From Molanna angustata (Eukaryota > Arthropoda > Insecta > Trichoptera > Molannidae): a stretch of 64,000 bases of DNA. The stretch lies in NCBI GenBank assembly GCA_963576475.1, contig OY754980.1, positions 5,256,790-5,320,789 of the forward strand, given 5' to 3'. Of this stretch, positions 33,253 to 47,700 are shown piece by piece (the stretch's first letter is position 1; every line of letters begins with the position of its first letter). Both the position numbers and the translations under genes were made by a program. The notes under the pieces are model-generated. The model saw only the letters and a program-made list of their open reading frames with translations, was not told where the DNA came from and made no database searches.

Positions 33253-35048
33253 TTCCAACTGTCGATTCGTTCATGAGAATTCAATTCTCTGAATGAATCG
33301 ACATTATTATAATAAGCCAAGATGCGTATACGAAGGAAGATTTTGTATGGCGTAGTGGACTTTTTGCATGCTAATAACACCAACTAGACGCCTGGCAGCA
33401 TATATGTTCCCTTACATGGATTTACTCAGAATTCGGAGTAGAACATTTTATGTGAGTTTTGTGTGTGTGTGTGTCTGTGTGTGTGTGTCCCCCCCCCCTT
33501 ATAACTTTTGATCCGCTCAATTTTCAGAGCCCAAATATTCAGAATATATAAACAGTTATAGGCCTACAAAACTTTTATACTCAAAATTGTGAATTTTCGT
33601 TTCAGTCAGGGGTTATAGACTTTTGAAATTTTGATTTATTTTTCCATATATCTCAGAAACCGTAAAAGCTAGAACGCTGAAAATTGGTATAAACATAGAC
33701 AAATACAAAATCTCAAATTAGTTTTTTCAAAAAAAATCCAGGGATTTATTAAGAAAAATATTTTTTTTATGATAAATTTATGATTACATGAAAATTCTTC
33801 GAAACACAATTGTTCGAATGCGCAATTGTACGAATAACAATTTTTCGTAAATCAGTTATCAGAATGACAATTGTCCGAAAGCAAATTATTCGAACTAACA
33901 TTTGTTGGAAAACCAATTAACCGAATTTAATATATTTTTGTGTCATTATGTTGCCTCCTTTGACATATTTGTTGCCAGTAAAATATATTCGATGAAGACT
34001 ATTATTACTTGGGTACGTATGTTTGCACATTTTTAATAACTGATGTTTGACAGCGCGGGATAGTTTAGATTGTACACCAGTTTATGTTTATCTAGTATTC
34101 ACACCAATTTGTTATTTTATTTTAATATTATAGTTACTTTTTTTTAATATATAATGCAACTGGCTCACGCCAGTCGCAATTATAACTATAAACAAACCTA
34201 ACCAACCTATTTTTACCAAAGTTTTGTAGGTTTAGGTTTCAAAAATAGGTGTACATCCTAGGATATCTGACAGCGCGGTGCGTCGCCATGTTGTTTATTC
34301 CATAGATTTTTATTAAACATAATATACTATGTAGATGTAGTACTCCGTGCAAAAAGTGAGTCATTTGTTTTCGATTCATACAAAATTTGCTAACTACGAC
34401 ATCTAGTATATTATAATAAAAATCTATGGTTTATTCCTCTCACAATACTACCAACATGACGTCATAAAAATTCGAACAATTGTTAATTCTGATAATTGTG
34501 TGTTCGGAAAATTGTTTTTCGAAAAAATGTGATTCGAATAATTGCCATTCGTAAAATTGATTTTCGTAAAATTGAGCATTCGAATAATTGTTTTTCGAAT
34601 AATTTTCCTGTCACCAAATTTATGAGTTTAACTGCCTTTATTTCCAATTTTTTTAAAATATCGAAAAAAGCCGAAACACCCCAACTAGATAATTGTATTA
34701 GCACCTCTCAATTTTTTTTTTTACAATTTTTATAAAAATTGAATTTAGTGACGACATTGCTTCATACAATTTGTATGGCAGTCGCCTATACACAATATGT
34801 AAGAAGACTTAAGTAATAGTTTGATGGGTACTTAATCTCCAAACATACATACAGAACCATCATGCTGTTTTCATATTCCGGGTAGGAAAAGAGGACTGAC
34901 CTCCATACTGTCCTATCTTGACATACATACCAACATGTGGTAAACTTTTCAATAATTTGGATTTATGGGTCTATAGTTTGATTCTTATTCTTCAACTATA
35001 CATACTATCGCTATCGACAGTTGGATCTCATGTGTTACATGCAACTAG
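33253..35048 (+). mobile_element. Helentron-like non-autonomous element (copy c), interrupted
   Basis: Begins ttccaactgtcgattcgttc with the best 5' hairpin of the family (gtcgattcgttcatgagaatt pairing with aattctctgaatgaatcgac, written here as two arms). A short GT tract lies at 33455-33489. The body matches copy b, ending ctatcgacagttggat, the 3' hairpin and CTAG at 35045-35048. An 832-bp foreign element splits it at 33784-34615. Confidence 0.6.
33784..34615. mobile_element. Foldback-like element with 15-bp tandem-repeat ends
   Basis: Copy b reads gataaatttatgagttt where copy c has this insert, with aaatttatga on both sides (33774-33783 and 34616-34625), a duplication of about 10 bp. The left 130 bp are about eight degenerate units of the type caattgttcgaatgc. 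The right 150 bp are the same units inverted (for example attcgaataattgcc). The middle 530 bp have no ORF. Long inverted ends built of short tandem units with a 9-10-bp duplication are the plan of foldback elements, but the assignment is inferred. Confidence 0.6.
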
Positions 35049-37398
<2,350 letters not shown>

Positions 37399-37417
37399 TA
37401 TATATATATATATATAT
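37399..37417. repeat. (TA)n tract, short
   Basis: TA repeats between two TIR elements, probably once continuous with the 35717 tract. Confidence 0.8.
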
Positions 37418-37678
37418 GTTATAATATTTTTATCTCGGTTTTCCCGTGTCAGTAGGTCTTGACTAAGACCATTTGTCTTCCTTTTCCCGTGTCAGTAGGT
37501 CTTGACTAAGACCATTTGTCTTCCGACGTTTCGCCTGAATATCACCAGGCATTTTCAAGGACTTAACGAAAAGCACGCGCGCGACACACGTCTACTCACA
37601 CTGAAAGCTCACCGTCAAGTGACTCGTAGCGTACAAGATGGCCGCTTATGTAAAACCGAGATAAAAATATTATAACAT
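37418..37678. mobile_element. TIR MITE (about 260 bp)
   Basis: gttataatatttttatctcg at the left and its complement at the right (37653-37678) form arms of about 25 bp. The interior holds a gacgtttcgcctgaatatca segment and a 43-bp tandem duplication. Flanked by at/ta-rich sequence. No ORF. Confidence 0.6.
37439..37524. repeat. 43-bp tandem duplication
   Basis: The unit beginning ttttcccgtgtcagtaggtc occurs twice in a row, inside the MITE. Confidence 0.9.
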
Positions 37679-37704
37679 ATTTCACCCGTGAAAACATCAA
37701 ATAT

Positions 37705-37889
<185 letters not shown>

Positions 37890-37910
37890 TTGTCTTCATC
37901 ACTAAATTCT

Positions 37911-37990
37911 GACGATGCTCAGCACAGAGCGATACCGGTGAATGGGAGTTGCATTAGCGAAAAATTTAAATATAACTTAAAATTAAATAT
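37911..37990 (+). repeat. 80-bp inverted repeat, left arm
   Basis: gacgatgctcagcacagagc and gataccggtgaatgggag are present here and, as the complement, at 41814-41894, about 3.8 kb away. The two arms bracket exon 1 of gene A. Confidence 0.75.
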
Positions 37991-38410
37991 AATTTTTTTT
38001 TCATAATTCTATTTGACAGCTAGTAAGTATAAACCAAAATTAACCTAAACATAAAATATAATTATTTATAAATTTGGATGGTTAAAAATGCTTTGCTTGT
38101 ATCAAAGCAAATCCTTGCATCTTTTCTTACATTCCATCTCATTCTGTGTTATACTTTTCTGCCCCATGTAGGTGTTACAGCCCATATTATGATCGTACAG
38201 ATCCCCTAAATACTTCCAGTGAGGGCGCTCTGAATACAAGATGCCATATTTCGAAAATCATTGATGCTATTCGTCTCTAAAATCCAGGCTGAAAAAATCA
38301 CGAAAAACCATGTCTTTAACTTGAAATCTTCTCATCTTTCTCATCAGTGAGATAATGTACCTTACTGAGTTATGAAGTTCAACAATTATTACGAAAAATA
38401 AAATACAAAT

Positions 38411-38582
38411 CTTGGTTGTGCAGGGGAGTGGAGTGTAAGTCGAAGGTTGGTGGGTGAGTGGTGAGCGTGACTTGAGTAATAGAGGGGCCCCTTAATCCCG
38501 CATACATGGTCACAAGCTCATGTGGCTCGCCTATCCTGTGCTCGCTATCTAGTGAAACCACGATTGCCTTCTCTTTTGTATC
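38411..38582 (+). repeat. Repeat family D, copy 1
   Basis: Shares cagggg.gtggagt, ggttggtg, catacatggtc and catgtggctcgcctat, then gtgaaaccacgattgc and tcttttgtatc with 57616-57811. Unclassified. Confidence 0.55.
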
Positions 38583-38841
38583 ATTAAAAAATTGTATTCA
38601 TTTGATAATAGCTTTCTTCATCTACCACAAACAATTTCTCCTATAGTCTTTCATTTATAATCTCCTACTTTCATAACTTCTCCCTGAAGTTGATCTTTTG
38701 TTTGATACAAATAAAAGATGAGTTGAAATTAATATAATTATTTAAAAGTGCATATGTAGGTATTGATATATTTTTTCTGTTTGTGACCTTGATTTATACA
38801 TTTATTTTTTTATACATTGAATACCTGACTTTTCTTTTAAA
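38583..38841. other. AT-rich spacer
   Basis: No feature seen. Confidence 0.35.
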
Positions 38842-39116
38842 TCCTACATCATATAGATAAGATAATTAAACATCATTTGTAAATAATCGTTTATTTAAAC
38901 AATATTACAAGTTTTAACAAGAAATTCAAGCTACCTTTTAATGAGGGATACCTACTTACTTTATATTGAACATGGAGAAATTCAAACAATTTTTTTAAAC
39001 TGTCTCTTTGATTTTCTGAGTGTACCACACTTGTCATCCACTTTCACTACTTGGGTTGGTTGGGAGATACTTTTCTAGGGAAATATACCCACCTTTGTGC
39101 ATATTGTTGTACATAA
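38842..39116 (+). repeat. Local duplication, copy 1
   Basis: tcctacatcatatagata through gtgcatattgttgtacat is repeated at 41893-42269 in intron 1 of gene A, where about 110 extra bases are present. High identity suggests a recent event. Confidence 0.8.
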
Positions 39117-39651
39117 ATTAAATTTATTGAATACAACAGCTTAGCCTATTTTACAATCATAAAAGAACATTTCAATGTTTAAAACGCCAATAACTGCATT
39201 CATCATTCACCTTTGACTTAGGAGTCAGATATCTATGTAATTGAGTGTACATATGTTAAATTAATATTTGACATTGGTACATGTTAACACAAAATTAAAG
39301 TGCAAAACCAATGATCCTTGCAAACAACTGAGCTAGTTTCCAATTTTCCTTGCGTTTAATTGAATGTATCCATTTTAACATTGAACATTTGGAAAAAGAT
39401 GCCCTCCATTATTTTTACATAATAGAATACAACAAATATAAAGGCATATTTGAAAACTTAAATAATTCATGATACAAACTTCACCATGTTACAAGAGTGA
39501 CGCCCCTGGTGATATAAAATTTAAGTAAACATCCCAGTATGCGAACTGTAAATATTATATTTAACATTTTCCTCACATTAAAATAAAAATATTCAAACAA
39601 TATAGTAATGTGTACCTATATTTAAAGGAAATATATGAATTTTCTATACAT
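39117..39651. other. AT-rich, with a SINE-A end remnant
   Basis: 39250-39290 contains gttaaattaatatttgacat, which is SINE-A body sequence. Nothing else recognised. Confidence 0.4.
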
Positions 39652-39960
39652 AGTGAATCAGTAAAACTAGTTAATCTTTGCCTCATCACTTGTAAAATAA
39701 AATAAATCACTAAAAACATATTACATAATAGTGAATCTAATAGTGATCTAAAAACATATTAGGTACATAATAGTGAATCAGTAGGTAAAACTAGTTTATC
39801 TTTGCCTTTAACATCACTTGTAAAATAAAATAAATTACTAAAAACATATTACATAATAGTGAATCTAATAGTGAACTAAAAACATATTACATAATAGTGA
39901 ATCAGTAAAACTAGTTAATCTTTTACATCACTTGTAAAATAAAATATATTACATAAGATT
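39652..39960. repeat. Tandem repeat, unit 120-125 bp
   Basis: About 2.5 units, each starting gtgaatcagtaaaactagtt and containing acatcacttgtaaaataaaa and cataatagtgaatctaatag. Units begin at 39652, 39772 and 39897. Confidence 0.85.
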
Positions 39961-40177
39961 CGTTATTTACATTAACAAAATGTGTACTAGCTAATTTACA
40001 TATCGTTTCCAATTATAAGATCTGGATGTGCGTATGTAAAATAGGAATACGACTCTTTAAATTTTCAAATAACAACAACAAATAAGCTATAGCACCCTTG
40101 CCATTTAGTGATATTGCATCACTAAACGGCACTTTATAAATTATTATTATTATAAACACCACTTTTAAAACTGATTC

Positions 40178-40599
40178 ATTTTTACTCCTCACTAACCCAT
40201 GGGGATATAGTGGGGAGTTATGATTTCACAATTTTTAAGGCTATTTTTTGTTGTAGATTATCAACTAGTATTATAAGTCACCCCAAACTAAGGAATCTTT
40301 GAAATATTTGACAGTTAAAAAAATTGAGAAGCAATATTAAGATATCCTTCAAAATCTAATGGAGTCTAAGCAAGTATTAGATATACATATTTACAAAATT
40401 TGAAAATAATCGAATGAGTACTTAAGTCTATAATTGATAAAGAAAAATAAACATGCCGTACATAGCACACACAGCACACATACTCAAAATAATCTCAGCA
40501 TGATACTAGTTGATAATCTGCAATAAAAAAAAATAGCCTTAAAAATTGCGAAATCATAACTCTCCACTATATCCACTTGGGTTAGTGAGGAGTAAAAAT
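40178..40599. mobile_element. MITE of family B with TIRs of about 90 bp
   Basis: The left end atttttactcctcactaacc and its complement at the right end continue inward through gtggggagttatgatttc, caatttttaaggc and gattatcaactagtat. 420 bp, non-coding. The two arms would form a strong stem. Confidence 0.7.
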
Positions 40600-41619
40600 A
40601 GCTTATATTATGAATTATATATTTTTTATGAAAACTAATTCTTGATGAAAAAAGTGATGAGGATGAGACAATTGATCATGTATTTTTTAACTGTAAAACA
40701 TAGAATTATAATGTACAGAAGCCGCGTCTAGTACAAATTTCGAATTCAAATGCATGCCAAGTTTTTTTTACATGTGTGTGTGAGGCGGTAGATCGGTTGG
40801 TCTACGTTTTATGTAGGTGTGCGTGTCGGTAGGTGTATGTATACTAGAAATTCTTCTGTTTCCTCGTAGTTTTAGTTGGCATACATTCATTGCGCTGACT
40901 AGGTATCTGTATCATATATAATCTAAGCTGTAAAAATAATTCCGCCTTCAAAAATATATACAAAAAATTAATTAAAATCACTCACCAATCTCCACTTAAT
41001 ATCCAACATCTTTTGTCTCTTAATAATTCACGTGTAGGTACTGTCCGTTATTTCAAAATTCCTATCATTGAATGACATAAATTTATAATAAAATTAACTT
41101 TTCTCCTCTGACATGAAATAATTGGCACACAGCACTCTTTACAGGGTGAATTGCCTTAAACAAAAATAAAAAAAAAGTAATTCTAATTTATATTTAGTTT
41201 TTTTCTTTTATATTAAAGTAGGTACATATGAACAGTTAAACTGATAATAGCAACAAATGAGGTAACATTTATAAAGCAGTCATATTTCTTTATGAAAAAA
41301 AATAATTATTAGGTACTTGTACATCTCTGGAACTAGTTTTGATCTCCACCTAAGGTTCAATTATAAAATGTTATCAATTGAATTTGATATTGAATCCTAG
41401 TGAAAAAACTTCATTTACATTATTGCCTAACAAGTTTTGTAGGTACTTATGAAGCAAACATAATCATTACAATTTATAGTTGAGTGAAGGCAGGACGTAT
41501 ACTTATAACTATTTATCACATTTATATAAAAGTATGTTTATAGAAAAAAAAGAAGACATATTTATTAAATAAATATTTTATTCTAAATTAATAACAGAGA
41601 AAAATATTAAGTGTAAAAA
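40600..41619 (+). other. Upstream region of gene A
   Basis: No gene. The immediate 100 bp before the start codon are AT-rich with no clear TATA box at a defined distance. A gaattgccttaaacaaaaat word followed by an A-run at 41150-41178 resembles the LINE 3' end at 25686. Confidence 0.35.
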
Positions 41620-41739
41620 ATGTCATTGATATCAACATTTCCAAAAAGTTATGAACCGTACACAGATGACTTAGATAACTTTCATCTGGGAAGAAGAAGT
41701 TTAAGAATTATGAAGAAGTATTCTGATAAAACACAGCTA
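41620..41739 (+). CDS. Gene A exon 1
   Basis: 40 codons, MSLISTFPKSYEPY at the start. The donor is gtaagt. Phase 0. This is the only in-frame Met before the fold. A non-coding leader exon cannot be excluded. Confidence 0.75.
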
Positions 41740-44700
41740 GTAAGTTTTTTTTCAATGTTTGAAACTATCACTTCATGATAGAACTCCATATTTAACTAGA
41801 ATTATGAAAAAAATATATTTAATTTTAAGTTCTATTTAAATTTTTCACAAACGCGACTCCCATTCACCGGTATCGCTCTATACTGAGCATCGTCCTACAT
41901 CATATAGATAGGATAATCAAATATCATTTGTAAATAATCGTTTATTTAAACAATATTACAAGTTTTAACAAGAAATTCAAGCTACCGTTTAATGAGGGAT
42001 ACCTACTTACTTTATATTGAACATGGAGAAATTCAAACATTTTTTTCAAACTGTCTCTTCGATTTTCTGAGTGTATCACACTTTCACTACTTGCTTGCAC
42101 TAATCCATAAAAAAATCTATTATATTTATCAAATAATTCTGCATAATATTTCGTCTGCATCATTCAACTCCCTCCTTCCATTTCTCATTGCTCAGAATGT
42201 TTCATGGGTTTGTTGGGAGATATTGTTCTATGGCAATATACCCAACTTTGTGCATATTGTTGTACATGAACAAAATGTTTTGCACTCTGTCTATGAAATA
42301 TTAACATTACAATTTGAATTGATTATTTTTCAGTTGGACGTTTCCAACCATTCTAGTGAAACTCATGGATCAATGAGAATAAAGAGTATTAGATTAGCAC
42401 AAGCTCTTTTGTCAGCAGGAATTGGCCTAAATGATGTGGTCCTCACCTGTGCTGCCAACAGCGCTGATGTCATTGCTACTTACATTGGATGTCTCTTCAT
42501 CGGAGCGCCAACAGCTGCAATCCCACAAAATCTTAAAGAGAGTATGATTTGTCTGATTTAATACAATAACATGTTACAGAACATCTTTGAATGTGGAATT
42601 ATTTGATTTCTTATGGATATATTGGGAGTTGACTCTACTCGATAGTGCTACAACCTAAACCGAACCTTGGCCTCCTTCAACTTTAGCTCAGTTGTTATTC
42701 AAAAAGTTGTTATTTGACATCAAAAGTGTCGAGGTAGAACTTATTATATGCCACTCATGTAATTATAATAGTAAAAAAAGTGGTAAATTACAAAGTTTTA
42801 AATTATTTTTGGTCATATTATATTGCAATTGAACTAACACAAAATTGCTTATTCCGCAGAAGAAGCTGTAATTCTAATTTATTTTTAGTTGAACTGGAAT
42901 ATTATCTTAAAGTATTGGAACCCAAAATGGTATTTTGCGACCCATCACAAGCGGACAGTTTCAGAGTGGCCTCAGAGAAACTTCAACAAAAGTTTGATGT
43001 GGTTATATTTGGAAATGAACCAAGTAAAGATTTTTTGCCTTTTGAACAATTTCAGTTACCGACAGGAACAGAAGAATTCTTCAGGTATGGAAGAGATAGT
43101 TATTTATTGTAGCATAAAACTTACACTACATTAGATTTGTAAATATATTTTTTAGCAAATATATATACAAAGAACTGCATTCCTGATTACTTTGTGGTCC
43201 ATGACTAAGTACAATTATATGCATATCTATTATGAATTACATTTGTGGTTAGTTTATTGTTTTCAGAAAAGTGATTGGCCTTTTTATCATTAATATCTAC
43301 ATTAGGGGCAATGACATGGTAACAAATAAATCATAAATGCAACATATCAATAGACAAGTTTATAATGTCTTCTTTTATTTTAGTGCAACAGATTTTGATG
43401 CTTCATCTACAGCCATAATTGTATTTTCAAGTGGATCAACTGGAATGCCAAAAGGAATATGTTTATCACACAGACTATTGTCCAATGTCATCACATTACC
43501 GTAATATAAACCTTATTTGATGCCAGTTTGTTTATTTAGAATCTTATTCGAACGTTTCCAGATTTGTTTATTTTACAGAGTACGTCATATAGATCCCGAT
43601 TTGCTATCTCAAGATATCATGCTAAACTTTTCATCGATGTCTTGGATTTCTGGTGCAATGACTATGGTATTGGTTGCTGCTATTGGACAGACTTGGCTGT
43701 TTAGTTCGACACCATTCTCTACTGATTTAGCTTTGAAATCAATACGCCGATATTGGGTAATGAATTAAAATTTATTGAGATTGACAGTTTTAGAAAAATG
43801 AGATTATTCTGGTATAAATTTTATATACAATCAAGTGCACAGCATTATGTATAACAGAGCAATATGGAAGCGAATGGAAAAGGCTTCCATCTAAGAGTGA
43901 AGGCAGAATTTGTTACTAATGTTGTATTATTATTACTGAAGAATATTTCTTGCCTTATACTTATACTATCCATACATCTTACATCTCCATCTGTTTAATG
44001 AAAACATTTCTACAAATTTTCACAGCACCTGACTAACCATCGTAAGGATGAATTTTTCTATATGAATTGGAAGAAAGTAAACCAATAACTAGAAGGTCCT
44101 GTTAAAATTTGTACAAATTTAATATTGCTTTGAATTTTCACCATTGCTTACTGAAAGTATTTCTTTCAGTTCATTTTCTAATGGCTTAGAATATTACCCT
44201 CATATCAGGTCAGCTTTAGATGTCTAAATTGAAATTTGATCTGAATATTGCTTTTATCAATATGTTTTTAAATAGTGATTATTTTTGAGACCTTATATTT
44301 ATATAGATAATGTTTTTGTTTGTTAAGAGTTTTGTGTTTACGAGAAAGGTTGATAAATTTAGTACATGGATGTTGATATATTTGCTATCGGTGCACTTCT
44401 ATAACATACATACATCTAACAGCGATGATACTTTGGAGGATTTGTTCAACGCACAACTGAGAAGGTTTTTGAGTTTAAATAATAATAATAATAGGAAATT
44501 TAATAAAGCGTCATTTAATAATTCAAGATCACTCCAAGGGTGCTGATAGTTTAGTTATGTGCTGCTCTACGAAATAAAGCTGTTTTCAGTCCTTTATTGA
44601 AAGTTCTCTTGCATTGAGCACTGACGGACATCTGGAGACAGAGTGTGAGATGCCTCCCAGAGAGCTCTTTTCCCTGACACAGCTCTTGTATGTATGTATC

Positions 44701-47700
44701 GGTAAACACGGTCAAACAAATCTTGTAATCAAGTGGCTCTGGACACTTCAACCAGTTTAATTCGTTTAGTAGTGGATTTACGTGACATCGTTTTCTGCAC
44801 TAAAAATAAGCCTTTCCGCTGCATTGAACACCATCTGTAATCTATCGAGTTGATACTTCGGCAATTCAGCATAAATGCCCTTGCAATAATCAAGCCGAGA
44901 AACGTTGAATGCATAAGTGTTTTTGTCTCATACGTGGGTAAACTTCGATAAACCTTTTTCAGTTGTCTTGGGTGAAAAAAAAAGTGAAATGACCGTTTTC
45001 GCGATTTGAAGGGCAAGTGGCAACTTATTATCCAAGTGGACACCCAAGAATCTGACACTTGCAGATGGCACAAGTGATTCTCCGTTGATGTTAACAGACA
45101 CACTTTCAATGAGTGATTTTCAATGAATATATTTATTTATTTATTTGACATCTCACAAAGGAATTCATTAAAAATTATGTATTTAGTGTTCATTCAATGA
45201 TTCAGTGAGGGAGAAGAGATTCAAGGAAATGGGAGGAACTGTAAAGACAATGCAACGCACATCGGGTACTCGTTAGTATAAATTAATTCACAACATGGTT
45301 ATTTTCTAACTTTTTAATAAATTGTTTTCAGCCAACATGTCTAACCATTGGGACTGTAAATGCTGTTGAATTTGTTGAGCATCAGCAGAGTGGCGAAAGT
45401 TTTATTGCAGATTCTCTACGTTGTGTTTTGGTTATTGGAGGAAATTTGGAAAAGAAACTCAAAGATAAAATCCAGGTAAGGTACCTACAGATATTCTTTT
45501 TGAAAAGGAAAGGATGTTGGAATTTGATATTTGTAGGTTGAGGTGCCAAGATCTCAGATATCAAGCTAGTGAAGTCTGTAGATAAAATAATGTTAAAAGT
45601 CAAAAAACTAGTTTCATCTTGGGCAACCATTAAGCAACTGCTCGAACAAATTCATGAGCAACATTGCATGCTCGGTCATGTCTTACACAGGATTTTGTGT
45701 GGCCAAAACTGGCTAAGCGTAACATCATAGTCACGTTACAAATAGTTATTGTCTTATTTAAGCTCACCACTAGTTCTTTTAATATTTTTTTAGGAAATAT
45801 GTCCAAATAGTGTTGTTAAAAATACATATGGCTCAACAGAAGTAGCCGGTCCCATAGCGGCTGTAGACCAGGCAGTTCCAGGATCCGTTGGAAAAATATT
45901 ACCTTGGTTTGAATGGAAACTAGTAGACTTGGAAACCAACGAGGAAATCACACAGCCAAATTGTGTTGGGGAATTGTGGGTGAAAGGACCGACACTTTTT
46001 CAGGTGAATTATTATAACAATTAATAATAGTCATTTTCTCTTTCTGTCACTCGTCCTTTTCTTTGTGACTGAGGATGGCAGCTGTATTCAACCACTCTTT
46101 GTGTGACCAGCTTCCGTACTAATCAGTTCTGAACACCAGTAGAGCAACAGTCATTGAAGACCGTCATTGGATTCATAAATTATCATCATTAATTTATTTA
46201 TTAGGCAGCCAAGCCGAAATGTCTGATGTAAACACTGTATATTTCACCAAATTCAACTCTTTCCTGCGATAGAGAGTCATACAAGTTCTTAAAGGAGTTT
46301 ATATTTACTGAGTTAACCAGTTCCAGAGGCAAACCATTGCTTAAACTTTAGCGTATTCAATTTCAATCTATGACTCCTTAGTGTTCCTCATGCTTGAAAA
46401 TTGCTCCAACTCTGGACTTAGTGACCATGGAGTATCTTGTATGTATCTATCATACCTCTTTCTTTTGTAAAACTTGAGATATCGAAAGGTAATTTTTGCA
46501 TACGGACAATTGACCGTACTCTCACACGGCCAACTGTCGCCACGGTTAACTGTCCATTCATAGCAAAGGACATAGAATCAATTGTCTATGGCCAATTGGC
46601 TATGATAAATTGTCCGAAAATCGTTAATTTAATACGTATACAGAGTCATACAGGCACAAGTCATGTAGTTTTTTAAGAACAAATATGAAAATATTATTGT
46701 GTATTTTCACAAAGTACTTTTTGCAGAGTTAAGCATATGGACCGGCTCCATTTGGAGCATTGTAAAATTTTCATCACACTCATGGGCGCGCCATCGAGCC
46801 ATCAAAATAAGTATACGTTAATAAGTTCTATTTTTTTTAAATTTTCAGGTAAAAATGAATTATAATTCTGATGATGAGTTTTATACAACTGCGATTTAGC
46901 AGTTTGTTTATATATAAATAGAAAAAAACAAAGAGAAAATGTTGTATTTTCGCATTCACGAGAGTGTCAAACAGCTCAGCGAAATGAGATGGCGCAATAT
47001 ACCGCTGGTTTTCACACTCACAAGCATGCCGTGCCGACAGGATGCACCGCGCCGTTTTCGTGGTACTACAGAGTTTCGATCGTTTGGAATTCCATTTTGG
47101 TGTGTCAAGCCAATTGGGCTGCGTGGGATTTGACATTCACGAGCGCATCTTGGAGTGATGGCAAGCCATTTGGAAGGATGGCACGATCTTGAATGGGGGC
47201 CTTAAATTGCTACAAAAAATAAGGTTTTATTTATAATTTATGTTTTTCTTACTTTACTTTCAGACTTATTATAACAACGAAGTGGCAACAAAAGAAGCCT
47301 TTACTGAAGATGGTTTTTATAAAACTGGTGATTTGTTTTATCACAATGATAATAATTACTTTTTCTTTGTTGATAGACACAAGCAAATATTCAAATGTAA
47401 AAGGCAGCAAGTATGTACTGATTTTTTATATCTTAATACTTCAAATTGTGATATCCTCTTTTTTGTGTCATGTCAGGTCTCCTTGCCATTGACAATCATT
47501 ATGGAGAAAGCTTCTTGATCTCGGATGTTGCAAAGCAGCTTTCCATTACTATAAAGTTTTCGAGGTTATCAATACATATATGCTAATTAATATAAGTACA
47601 AAAATACATCAACTTTTATTTAATTGTTAATTACACATTTCAGGTGAGTCCGATAGAAATAGAAACCGTAATTCACACGCTGGATGGAGTAAAAGGTGTC

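Larger units (their letters stand above)
41740..42333 (+). other. Gene A intron 1
   Basis: Contains the right arm of the 80-bp inverted repeat (41814-41894) and the second copy of the local duplication (41893-42269). Ends gattatttttcag. Confidence 0.75.
46004..47263 (+). other. Gene A intron 7
   Basis: 1.3 kb. Holds an antisense LINE 3' end (46195-46450), a stretch of short repeated words (46490-46630) and an unclassified GC-richer segment (46930-47200). Confidence 0.65.

Noticed and set aside
42780..43112. 110-codon frame starting MVNYKVLNYFW as a separate gene
   Set aside because: It is exon 3 of gene A read back into the intron. The splice acceptor at 42888 and the matching phase explain it better.
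46837..47136. 99-codon minus frame in intron 7
   Set aside because: No motif, and the overlapping plus frames are equally open. Treated as an unclassified repeat fragment.
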